From assembly GCA_947311845.1 (NCBI GenBank), contig CAMZMU010000049.1, forward strand, positions 10,132,969 to 10,196,968: a stretch of 64,000 nucleotides of DNA. Reading direction: 5' to 3'. Shown in pieces: positions 48,075 through 59,206 of the stretch. Below the pieces are notes generated by a model. That model did not search any database, was not told where the DNA came from, and worked only from the letters and a program-made list of their open reading frames with translations. Each line of letters opens with the position of its first letter. Within the stretch, counting starts at the first letter, position 1. The stretch is from Poa pratensis (lineage: Eukaryota; Streptophyta; Magnoliopsida; Poales; Poaceae). The translations under genes and the position numbers were made by a program.

Positions 48075-48475
48075 CCCATCGCCGGAAAAGGAAGAAGCAA
48101 GTTTGCAGATCGGGTCCGCTTATCAAACAAGGACAGGTTGCTCTCACTGGGCAGGCCAAGGCCATACCATCGGAACGATCTGGTCGCTGGTGAAATCAGC
48201 TGACGCTCGGCAGGATCATCATACCACCGATGTGTCGAAGTCAACAAAATGAACGGCAGCAGCCAGCAGGTGACGCCACTCAGATATGAATTCGATCCAG
48301 TGACCAGCGATAACTACAACGAAGGCACGACAGTGAGTTTGACTCTCATGCCATGAGTTCAGTGACAGCACAAATCCACCCAGCTGACTGTAAGTTGAGC
48401 AGCCCATGACAAGGGGAGAGCAGATCAGCCGAGAGATACTGGTTGACAAAGGCCTGTCAAATCCCAGGAATACAA
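48075..48475. repeat. Segmental duplicate related to the kinase 3' flank
   Basis: Same order and orientation as 56120-56450. Shared landmarks are AAACAAGGACAGGTTGCTCT, CGATGTGTCNGAAGTCAACA, CACTCAGATATG, CATCCAGTGA-like, GCACGACA, CAAATCCACCCAG and TCCCAGGAATA. It lies between expansin and polygalacturonase, where no kinase remains. Confidence 0.75.
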
Positions 48476-48779
48476 GCTAGTACCACACTAGCAAGCTAAA
48501 CACCTAAATTTAAACAACTCTAGATTTAAAAGACTAGTCGATCGAGTTTTATGTAATGGAACAACATATCAAGTATGCACGATCGAGTTCACTGATCGAA
48601 ACTAGATAACTACTGTAGATGACAGCCATTGGCAGCTCCTTGTGCCACTAACAAAAAACTTCTAAGTAACAAAAGAAACACCAAAATCGTCTAGGAAAGA
48701 TTAATTAGAAGAAGAAAAAAGAATCACTCAAGCCAAGCTCACACCAGCACCCAACCGTGCATCCACGGGAGCGGGCTAG

Positions 48780-50380
48780 CTAGGCGCATGGCTTTGGGTA
48801 CTGGTAGCCTACGTACTTGGCCTTGGCGTTCTCACACTTCGAGGATGCGCCGCCCTGTCCCTTGTACTTGAGGTCCACGTCCTGCAGCACCACGCCCTGG
48901 CACGGGACGCCGCACCGGAGCAGCACGGCCACCGGCAGCGACGCAGTGCCCTTGATGTTCTTGAATGTGATGTCGCTGATGGTCACCCCTGAGACGTACT
49001 TGTGCTCGCAGTTGTAGTAAGGGCAGTACTTCTGGTCGATGATGATGGGGTTCTGCACGTCCTTCATCACCATGCTCTCGAACACCATGTGCGCCGCCTT
49101 GCTCTTGGTGGGGGAGTTCTCCCACGTCTTGATCCGCACACCGTTCATCGTCCCCTCGAAGGTCATGTCCTTGACGTGGATACGGGTGACATCGCCCTCG
49201 CCCACGTAGCGCCCGAGGCTGCCCACGCTCATGCCGTGGCCTGGGCCGCAGTGGACGCGCGCGATGTCGATGTTGTCGTTCCCTTGCCCGATTGAGATGC
49301 AGTCGTCGCCGGTGCCGATGCGGGTGTCGGCGATCACCACGCCCGTGCTACGCTCGATGTGGATGCCGTCCGTGTTTGGGCTATTTGATGGGGCGTTGAT
49401 CCGGAGGTTGGTCATCTTGATGTTGTTGTTCCCCAGCAGCGCGATGTGGAAGAACTTGGGGTTCACAGACATGATGTCACGCACCACCGTGTTCTGGTTG
49501 TTCACGAACAGAACGCTCTGCGGCCCATTTCGATCCGTGCATTCATTTTTACGGTTAGTGCACAAGAGATTCGAATTCTATATATGAGCGCGTACTTGTA
49601 ATGAAATTGGACTCACGGTGGGGAGGACTTTGCAGTCCTTTCGGACGGGGCACTTGTTGAAGGGCCAAGAGGCTGCGCCCTGGCCGTCGAAGATGCCGTT
49701 CTGGCCGGCGACGGTGAGGTATTTCACCCAGCCAAACTCGATCCAGTCGTTGCCGAAACGCTTTAGATCCGTCGCCGCCTTGAGTGTCCCCTGCACAAGC
49801 AGATAAATCCACGGAGCAAAGTGAGTCCATCTCTTTTTTCTCTTTTATGTTGTGTCATGACTGCATTGCAGTCTTATAACTGCAGTGCACGAACACAAAC
49901 TTAGTTAATCTGATGACCGTGTCACTCCACAACTGCTTACCTGGAGCAAGAAGGTGAGGGCGGAGGCCTTGCAGGGGCCGTGAAACTGCGTTGGACCGAT
50001 GTAGTACGTCCCCGGCGGGATCATGAGTGTCACCGTGCCGGAGGCCCCGCACGCCACCTTCCACGCCGCCATCAGGGCCTGCACCAGCAACACGGACGCC
50101 ACCATCGAGACATCGTGATCACGGCATTGACATATGAATGAGTGCAACAAACAAAGGAATATCAGCATCCAAGCCAGAACCAAACTGAAATGGGTACCTT
50201 CGTATCGTCGGTGGCGCCGTCGCCTTTAGCGCCATAGTTCTTGGCGTTGTAGGTGGCTGCGCCCCCATGGTAGGACGACGTCGGCAGCAGTTGCCCCACC
50301 GTCACGTTCTCAGCCGCGGCTACGAGGGATGCAACGTGGAGCGCGATGACAACAACCAGTAACCGCAGCCGCGCCTCCAT
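48780..50380 (-). CDS. Exopolygalacturonase (GH28, pectinase)
   Basis: Four exons, 50380-50198, 50078-49941, 49790-49617 and 49517-48780, splice in phase 0 at every intron to 410 residues plus stop. There is an N-terminal signal peptide (about residues 1-23), then the parallel beta-helix enzyme with all four GH28 signatures: N-T-D-G (213-216), G-D-D-C (235-238), G-H-G (258-260) and R-I-K (293-295). These include the three catalytic aspartates and the substrate-binding Arg/Lys. The protein ends soon after K-Y-V-G-Y-Q, as in pollen-type exopolygalacturonases. It hydrolyses terminal galacturonic acid from pectin in the apoplast, and pollen expression is common in this clade but is not shown here. 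The reading frame is intact. It faces the opposite way to expansin, with about 2.3 kb between the two stop codons. Confidence 0.95.
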
Positions 50381-53300
50381 GATCGACCTAGCTAGCAGCT
50401 TCCTAGCTAGCAGTACAACATATTGAAAAACGACGATGCATAAATATAAGAGCGAGAATAGAAATTTGGTTCATACATACAGCTAGCTAAGACTCTGACA
50501 AACAAAACCCCGACTGTGGAAGTACACAATATTCACAAGTCCGCACAACAAAGACGTGGCAAAGAATATATATAGCACTTGGTTCAGAAAATATTCAATA
50601 TTCATATTAGCAAGAAAGGATATATCAGTCTGGTGCTTAATGTTTCCACAAAGCTGCTACAGGCGTTAGATCGTATCAAAAGGTCATTTAACATCCAAAA
50701 CTAATGCCATATGAACATGTACTGCAGTACCAAGGAGAATTTCCCTAACCTAAACAAATATTTTCATAAGCTAGAAGTAGACTATGTGCAAGATAGCACT
50801 GGTTATCTTCCAGCTACTTCCACGATCGGAATCATTAAAAGGCTACAACTACATCCAAAAAAGGGGGTATCATGTGAAAAAACACATATGATATGGCATA
50901 AGTATGCAATTTTCAATATATATGGTATACTGAGTGGCGACTGAGAGGTGACTCAAGAATCAAGACAGCAAACAGCTTCAGCCTCTAATTCATCAGGAGG
51001 AACCTTTCTCCAGAATAAGTCAACTATGCCATATACAAACCAATCAAATTTCTATTCAGCAGCACATCATTCACTGGGGGATTAAACACATAATGGGGGA
51101 TTGATGGTTGCTCACAGGCAAGGTTCTTGGTGTCCTCATCGAGCCGCTTGGTGTTGAGGGATGTGCTGCTGGATGTCGCCCTGTTCGTTCCAGCGTTGTC
51201 TGCAAACAGAAGAGAATGTCAGCCATGGAGCAATGGGAAGAACAAATGCCATTGCATGAAACTCCCAAAACAGAACAAATGCCATTGCATGAAACTTTTC
51301 CCCTATGCACACCTCAAAATAATTGATACAAACTGGGCATGTTTGAATATTCATGCGCACACGGGAAAGGACAATCTGATAACACTGATATCACCTGAAT
51401 AAAAAAACATTATCTACACCAAGATAAATGTAGGAAGAAGAGAGAAGGCAGAGGGTCATTTACATGCATACAACATAGATGAGATATGAGAGATAGGCCT
51501 AGCTTCATACTGATACACTTGTACTTCAAAATCTAAATACCAACAACAATGCAAGTTTCATCTTCTTGTAAATGCTATCGCATAGAAATGAGCATCAAAC
51601 TTATCTGGAAGTAGCAATCATTGTTATTTAATAGTATCAATTAAACCAAAAGAAAAACGTGATCATCTCAGCACCATCTTTCGTCAACAAGGAGTCCAGC
51701 ATCTCCATTTTCTCCAATAGTATATATTTAAATGTAAAATGTCGTGAAATCAAATTCCACGAGTACCTTGAATTATCTTTTAAATAAATGTAAAAACGCA
51801 CCAACCACTAAAGAGTTGTAAATTGTTCTCTCTGTAGTCAGTATAATGCAATTTGATTTTCTGATAGGAGTGTGGTCACGATTGCAGCAAGATCTAATTG
51901 GGATAGTGTCAGATGGGAATGAGAAGATAAACCTCATCGGGACTACCGTGATGATCGTCCTGGCTCCCAAAGACATCATCCAACACAATCTCCTATGCTG
52001 GATGCTGCATCCGCTGATGCACAATTGGTGTCTCCTTGGATTGGCAGGAATACACCGCGGTCTACTGGTGAGCTCGGTCGTATGTGATATTTACTCTTTG
52101 TTTCTGTGAAAGTAAGTATTTTACTTCATATCTCCGTTACCTAACTAACTTACCCACACTCATATTATGTATATTCTTCTAAATGCCCAGCATCCCCTTG
52201 GGTTCATATTTCTCCCTAGCCTACTCCTGTGTGGTCTTCAGATTTGTCAATTCTTATTCACGTTCTAGTGAAAGGTCTCACCAGCTTACCTTTTCAAATG
52301 TAAGTCATAATTCTTCTTAGGTCACTTTATATTTGTAGGTTCTTTTAAGTTCTGATTTTGTGTCTTCAATCCGTGGTCATTACGGCCTAGAACCGTTACC
52401 TTATTATTCCAGGATGCTGAAGCTGATAGAAGACCCTCAGCTGCTGCTAGTAATTATGAGATTGCGGAGGAAATGATGCAAGAGATGGATTATAATGCTG
52501 ACATACTTATCCTTGTAGAAGTTCCTTATGTCCTAATGTTCATAAATGATTGTACCAACCCACTATTCTTATATCGTCACAGAAAAAACAACTTTAATTA
52601 GTCATTCATCTAACCTTCACAAATTCTTTCAGGTATAATTGTGAAGAACACAACACCTTGTTCGATGGTGATAATTATGCTGTAGATGATAGTTCATACA
52701 AAAAGAAGGAAGCATAATTGCCAAAAAAACTGGTAAATTTCTTGTCTTTTTACATATATCATACTTCAAAGTACTCCATTCTAACACTCACCAGTTCTTG
52801 TTCATAGGAATAGAGTAGCACATATTATTGCAACGACAGAGAGTAGAGAACTACAAAACTGTGAATGTGTGTGGAAAATGACTGCATGTAGGGCCTTGTA
52901 CATCATCTTCTAGCAAGAATTGGGTCTAGTAAATGTCATGTATTGTGGCTTCAGATTTCGTGTAACCACCTTCTATTATACTCGTAAATGTCAAAGTGCA
53001 TTATAAGAGGTCAAATAAGAAGACACCGTGTTACATATATGCTTTTATTTTCCTTGGTCATAAATTGTAGTATGTTCCTCGGTTAAGTTATGGTTCCTGG
53101 TGCATTGGACATAATGAAAAGAAGTGCTTTGTCAGTAGGAATATCATGTTGATCGATTAAATAATTCACATAACTTTTTTCAGGATGATCAAACATGCAT
53201 ACAGAAAAAATTAGAATGCCAATGCAAGAATAGCATATATTTCAGTTACTTCTCAGCGAATGTGTTATTCTGTCATTTTATACCGATTTGACAATTTATG

Positions 53301-53979
53301 TTATAGTCTAGTTTTGTTAACTATTTTTATTGGCTAGACACGTACAGATGGTAGTTGTTGAGATCTGGAGCTGTTAGAGGGATGGAGATGCAGACAGAAT
53401 TTGAAGATGATATGAGCGTAAAGTAATGCTTCTTGTTCATGGTATGTTCTTTCCCTGTCACAAATTGTTTGACGATTTCCTGTATGCAGCGTTCATAGTT
53501 GCGAATAAAATAAGCATCACACCAAACCTTTCTAAAGTCATCCCTTTCTCGTGCATTAGGTTTCCAAGGAATGTTTCTTTCTCTTGAAGTGATGAAAATA
53601 TTTAAAAAGACTTTTGTAATGCAAACAAACCTGCACAATGCTAATAAACTAAACAAGTCCATGCAGCTATGTGTCTTCTTTCCAATCTCCATTGGCTAGT
53701 ATATGCTGGCTAATTGGCTAGTAGATATAGGTGTTCGATGTGATCTTGTGCATTCACCGCTCACATGTTTCCATCCTTTCTATGTCAATTTGAAATATAT
53801 GCATTTAATTTTACTGTTCTAAAGAACATTGTCAGTCATTTTGTAGAAACGAATTTTTCCTAAACAAGTGCATGCGTGTATCAGAAGCTCACATGAAGAG
53901 ACTGAAATAAACAACAGTACAACACAAGTTGATCATCTATGCCACAGACAGCGCAAGGGCCGGCAGCGAGACAGGTACC
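50381..53979. other. Intergenic with possible decayed exons on the plus strand
   Basis: No gene is firmly supported. Exon-like pieces with plausible splice borders occur at about 51860-52090, 52414-52505 (after CCAG; reads D-A-E-A-D-R-R-P-S-A-A-A) and 52633-52718 (reads Y-N-C-E-E-H-N-T-L-F-D-G-D and ends TAA). They do not match a family I know and could be a non-coding transcript or a relic. Confidence 0.3.
50567..50574 (-). promoter_or_regulatory. Possible TATA box of the polygalacturonase gene
   Basis: TATATATA about 187 bp before the start codon on the minus strand. It is one of several A/T-rich candidates, so this is only a suggestion. Confidence 0.3.
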
Positions 53980-54580
53980 TCAAAGAGGGAGTTGGCGGCG
54001 GTGAGGCGAGGTGGCTGGCGGTCTACTCCACAGCTGCGTCGCAGTCTTCGAGCCGGCTGTGCAAGAGCACGTAAACGACGTCGCTGTGGAGCGCCCCGTC
54101 AGCTCGCGCCGTCCGCCAGGCACGTACAGTACAGTGCCAACTGCCAACCTCTGCAGGAAGACGAAGAAGTCTGGTCCGTGGGCTGCGGCCACCGGGGACT
54201 CGAGGGAGGAGAAAAATGGAGGAATGTGATGGAGGGGTTCCAGGGGGGCTCGCTCGTTTTTGTACTGGTGGAGGAGGTAACCACCACGAGCTCCACGATC
54301 GGCAGTTGCCATGGACTGAGCTGACCGGCGGTTGCCGTGGCGGAATGGGGGAGGCGGCGCGGCTGGGGACAGACAGGCGAGACGGGGAAAATGGAGGGAA
54401 GCATCGGCGGCGCGAGGGGGCGGTGGAGGCGGCATGCGCGGCGGGGAACGGGAGCTAGCCTGCGCGGCGGCGGCGGCGGCAAGGAATCGACGGGGATTTT
54501 TTTTCTTCTTTCTCGGCCGTAATTGGAGGCGAGCTCAGGGCGTGCTGGGCGGCCCGTTGTTTGGTTCGGTTCGATCCAAC
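53980..54580 (-). other. GC-rich island of unknown nature
   Basis: A sharply GC-rich segment in A/T-rich surroundings, with open frames on both strands (151 codons on the minus strand at 53980-54435). The composition and a probable donor near 53978 would fit the first exon and promoter of a minus-strand gene. No domain is recognised and no downstream exons could be joined. Confidence 0.3.
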
Positions 54581-54646
54581 CGAAATGCGCAACGTGGATT
54601 CTTTGCCCGGTCGGTCGGTAAGCCAAAACCTCTTCTATGCACTCAA

Positions 54647-54687
54647 AAGTGATTTGAATTACATGTAAAAAAAAGTGATTTGAATTA
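54647..54687 (+). mobile_element. 11-bp poly(A) insertion with 15-bp duplication
   Basis: AAGTGATTTGAATTA at 54647-54661 is repeated at 54673-54687, with only CATGTAAAAAA between. It has the same architecture as the insertion at 45513-45562. Confidence 0.45.
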
Positions 54688-55988
54688 TGAACTGAATATA
54701 TCGGTGCACAATTCGAATTCCATGGGTATTTGAGGCTGTGAGTTCTGGAAAATTATTTTTCTAAGGCCAGAAATAATTAGAAGACTAAGAATTCCAGGGT
54801 AAAACTATTCCTCAACATGTATTCATACGATGTCTTGAAAAAATAATATAAGTTTATTATGCAGGTCGCTAAATTTTGTATGTGTCAATTTGGCCAAGAT
54901 GGGTCCAAACAATAACATTGTGCATTTATGGAGTTGCGGCTTCCCGGCCGTGGTTGGCTGCGGTTCGCCGGCTCGTGGAGCTCGGCGGCAGCGGCGGTTC
55001 GGCGTGTCGCCGTGTCGCGGTGGTGTCGGTGGGTGCTGGGTCCTCAGGGACTGGTATGTAATTTCACTTTTTCTTGAGGTTTGTTTTGCTGGGCTGTTTT
55101 CTTTGATCTGGGATCCTATGTACTCAAAAAAAAAATCTATGTGACGTTTATAAATTTCATATTTGATACAACTCCTGCTTGATGGACAGACAAAGGGTAC
55201 AAATCTATTTATTTTGGAATAGAAAATTGTTCGAATTACTGTCCAGGATCAAATTTCATGTGGAGTAGATATGTGACTTTTGCAATTACATTTTGGGAGT
55301 AGATGATTATTAATCACCTAACTGTGCCATGTGTAGATTGCTGTAAGGTTGTTGCGCCTCCGTCAAGAATGTTTTGTCCCATAAAAAAAACCTGTTTCGA
55401 GTAGTGAAATTCTCCATGATCCAAAAAATATTCATCAAAAATCGACCCATACAAACGCACAGACATACTTGCTAGTCAAAATAAATACAGGAAAACAGAA
55501 TTACCTCTAAGCAACGCTGAGCGCTTGCCTGCCCGAGATGGTAACTAGACTCGGCAACACAAAAATTAGTGCCAGCTGGGTCCAACGCCGCAGACAGTAG
55601 CGCCTCTAGAGTGTGTTTGCAATTACAGAAATGCTTGTTCCTAGTGTAAGTGTGGTGGCTGACACTTACATATATACTAGCAAGTAATGGGGCAAGCCAT
55701 ATGCGATCTCTATAAATAAGCAACCTCCGATCCATTGCATGCTTCGCGCTTCTACTAAAATTAGTGGTCAAATGTCTTAGTTTTGGAAGCCGAGGGATAT
55801 GGCCCTGGAGGTATTCACTTGACCTTGCTCCTGTCCACAAAGTCTTAACCCACTGGAGCAGCACCGATCACGGTCAGGTATGTGCCAATTTCCTCCTGCA
55901 TATTCGTCTTCACTCGTGCTCCCAGCTTTTTATGTGACGTGAGTGCATCTCTAGATTGTCTGCAGTCCAAAGCTTTCACTGATCGTAT
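54688..55988. other. Intergenic
   Basis: No gene or bounded repeat is supported. A further short duplication CTATGT around ACTCAAAAAAAAAAT occurs near 55117-55142. Confidence 0.4.
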
Positions 55989-56115
55989 CAGGGGCGGACC
56001 CAACAAGAGCTGAGTGGTGGCATAGGCCCCCACCCAAATTTGGCAAATCCTTATGAAGTTTGAAGAAAAATATTTGAATTTTTATTTTACCACAGAAGTT
56101 ATATAATGTAAAAGC
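55989..56115 (+). mobile_element. Truncated hAT end
   Basis: Begins CAGGGGCGGACCCAAC and continues to GGCCCCCACCCAAATTTGGC, the pattern of the left end of the hAT element at 30096. No right end or 8-bp duplication was found, and the sequence passes into the duplicated kinase flank at about 56120. Confidence 0.45.
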
Positions 56116-56119
56116 AACC

Positions 56120-56450
56120 TCATCGCCGAGAAAGGAAGAACCAAGCTTACAGATCGGGTCGCCTCAAACAAGGACAGGTTGCTCTGATAGGCTGGCCATA
56201 TCATCCCACCAGAATCATACTACCATCGATGTGTCTGAAGTCAACAAAAGGCACGGCAACTGTCACTCAGATATGGATTTTCATCCAGTGATGATGACCA
56301 CACAGGCACGACAACGAGCCTGACGTTGATGCCATTAGTTTAAAATGACGCAAATCCACCCAGTTAACACTTGACTTGACCAGAAGATAAGGCGGGAAGA
56401 GAGGCCTGATTGACAAAAGCCTGATGACTCCCAGGAATATACACAGGACA
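56120..56450. repeat. Kinase 3' flank, paralogous to 48075-48475
   Basis: See the entry at 48075. This copy ends about 160 bp before the kinase stop codon (on the far side) and probably lies in the kinase 3' untranslated region. Confidence 0.7.
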
Positions 56451-56611
56451 TTTACAGACTACCGACCTAGCTACTAGCTAACATGCTCAAACTCCGCGCC
56501 GCTATGACGAGTGAAGCACCGACGGCTTTCGATCTCGACCGGCCTCCTTCTGAAGGTCATTCGAGCTTTTCCGGCGAGGTTTGCCGCTGTTCCTGCCTAC
56601 ACTCGTGCTGG

Positions 56612-58832
56612 TCATCTTCTTGCCTGCACCCTTGGGCTCCTGAAGCCTCTCTGCTGCCGGTCTTTGGTCGCCTCACTGGAGTCTTGGATCCCTACGAGAA
56701 TGGAGACTACAGCGTCCATGGAGGGCCTCATCTTCGCTTCGAAATGGAGGCACTCGACAGCAAGGGCGGCGATCGTCTGCGCCCCGCTGAGGGAGTATTG
56801 GCCTTCTAGCCTGGTATCCAGGACACGGAATATCTTGCGTTTGTGTGTGAGATACGGCCGTGCCCATTCAACAAGGTTGTGCTCCCCCTGTGGCCGGTTC
56901 TTGTCAATGGCGCGACGACCTGACAGCATCTCCAGAAGCACTACCCCGAAGCTGTAGATGTCGCTCTTTGCAGTAAGATGACCTGAAAATGTTGTATGGA
57001 TGCTTATCACGTGCTGAATATGAGCTCTTGTGTAAATGTTATCAAGGAGAAGTGCAAGTTATTTGCCTAGAGGGCAGCATCACAATGTCTTCCCAGCAAA
57101 TTAAATCCACAGGAATTCAAAATATAAGATGGCCTAAAATTAGTGACTTGTAAAATGGATCTATACGACATGCTGAATATGAGCTACAGATAAATATATA
57201 AAATGTTAAGTGTATGTTTTTTGACCAAAAGGCAGCACTGCAACATTTACACAGCAAATTTAATTAAGGGTGATTCAAAACATAACAATTAACGTCATTT
57301 CATGGAATAACTTGTGGTTGAATGCAATTAAAATAATCATGGAACATTTCCTTATAGTTTTGTATTCACGCCATTGTATATAGGTCATAAAGAATAAACT
57401 ATAAATTTCATGGAATGTCATTGGAGCATTAGATAATCCAATATCAGATTCTGAAAAAAATGCATTTTTAGTGCATATGTATTAACCAAGCAAAAGTCGT
57501 TCCAGAAATGGGATGTGCAAAGCATGAGATGAACAGAACATGAAAATACAACTTACACGTTTTTAATGAGCTTATTATAGCTTAGGCTGACTGCTGTTAA
57601 CTAATGCACCAACATTCAACAGTTGCAGTCACATGACGGTGCTGTTTACCCAAGACAAGCAAATGTGCAGAATACTGGCTCAATAGAACCCAAAATTGCA
57701 AGTCAAAGGTTACCTGTTGACAGATATTCTGGAGCTGCATAACCATAAGTTCCCATTACCCTCGTGACACATGACTCTTCTCACCAACAGGACCATCCTT
57801 TGCCAATCCGAAATCCGAGAGCTTCGCAGCATAGTCCTGGGCAGCAAAATATGCGTTCCTTTCAGTAGAGATCACATGATCATAGAGGTTAACTATGGTG
57901 CATTGACGATTCCCTTCACTTACTGTGTCAAGAAGAATATTGGATGTCTTAAAATCCCTATAAATAACTTTAGCCTCTGCACTATGAAGGTAGGCTAGTC
58001 CTTTTGCAGCTCCAAGTGCAACCTTCATTCTTAGGTTCCATGAAAGAGGTTGGAAGTATGAGCCTCCTACATAAAGGATTCATATAGCAAGTTACAACTA
58101 AAACATACTAGTTTTGAGCTATGTTGTACGCAACATAAATATATATTCCTAGGACACTAGTAGAGCACCAAGATCTAGTTTAACTTACTCCTGAAAAGAT
58201 GATTTTCCAAGCTCCCACGTGGCATGCACTCATACACTAGCAGCCGGTACTCATCCTCTAAGCAGTACCCAATTAGCTTGACAAGGTTGGGATGGCAAAA
58301 TTGACCAAGATAATTAACTTCCGCCTATAAATGGAACAACAAAGTCAGGAAAACATCTAAGTTTTTTATTAACACAGCTGAAGCAGTACATAGTGAATTC
58401 AACATAACCACATAAAAAGGGTATACAAAATTAAACTTCAACGAAACACGAATCAAACATGACATCAAGGACAGCAGCAAATAAAAGGAATGACAGTTGT
58501 GCTCACCAACCACTCTCGGTGCCCTTGCAACCCCTCCTGGTTGAGTCTTTTCACAGCAACAGGTATTCCGGTGCCAGGTTTGCAAGCTGACAGTGTATGC
58601 TCATCAAGCCATCCTTTATAGACAGATCCAAACCCTCCTTCGCCAAGCACACTGTCAGGACGGAAGTTCCTTGTAGCTAACCTGAGATCATTATAACTGA
58701 AGACCTTAACATTGGCTGACTGCAAGATCTCGCATTCAGTCTTCGCACTTGGAGGCATGGAAGCAGAAGAGGCTCGACTGCTGCAAGCACTAAGCCTACT
58801 TCCATCCTTACCACTACTCCTTGAGAACATTC
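56612..58832 (-). CDS. Receptor-like cytoplasmic kinase, RLCK-VIIa (PBL/PBS1-like), 5' exon missing
   Basis: Five exons are visible: 58832-58507, 58324-58189, 58066-57924, 57836-57714 and 56982-56612, with in-phase GT-AG introns. They carry the Ser/Thr kinase core: [13 protein letters not shown], the Gly loop [13 protein letters not shown] with the catalytic Lys, [18 protein letters not shown], and the A-A-P-E region. The product is about 365 residues without the first exon. Such kinases relay pattern-recognition receptor signals at the plasma membrane, usually via an N-terminal M-G-x-C acylation site. The first visible exon opens with an acceptor in mid-codon, so the M-G-C exon is upstream, beyond or within the repeat array or outside the window. 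One A is missing at 57764-57767 (V-S-T-R-V-M-G-T becomes out of frame). Splicing and sequence are otherwise intact. Confidence 0.88.
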
Positions 58833-58924
58833 CTGTAAATCAGGACTGACTTCAGTCAAATTTCCACTGAATGAAACATACAAAAATACTAAATTAAGGC
58901 TTCTATTATGAAGAAAGTATTCTA

Positions 58925-59206
58925 CTCCCTCCGTCTAGGATTATTAGTCACTTCTCCAATTTATCTGCGACCAAGGCAGCACGCTATAGGTGAGGTATAG
59001 GAAATAAATTCGCTTTAGGTGCCTAATTTTGTGCTAATCGATGCAGGTATTAAAGGTGGAATCCAAACGATTGGAAGGGCAATTAATTTTTGAGGGCCTG
59101 TCAGCGCTTCCTAAAGCAAAACGCCATATTAATTGCTATAATTGCGCCCTATGGAAGGAGAAAACCTGGTTTTGGAGAAGTGACTAATAATCCTAGACGG
59201 AGGGAG
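58925..59206. mobile_element. Stowaway MITE upstream of kinase exon
   Basis: Long terminal inverted repeats start CTCCCTCCGTCTAGGATTAT and end with the complement, with TA on both sides (58923-58924 and 59207-59208). It is 282 bp and very well preserved at its ends. Confidence 0.93.

Noticed and set aside
53980..54626. Overlapping 151- and 175-codon minus-strand frames in a GC island
   Set aside because: No recognised domain, proline/serine-rich composition and no joinable downstream exon; kept only as an unexplained GC-rich island.
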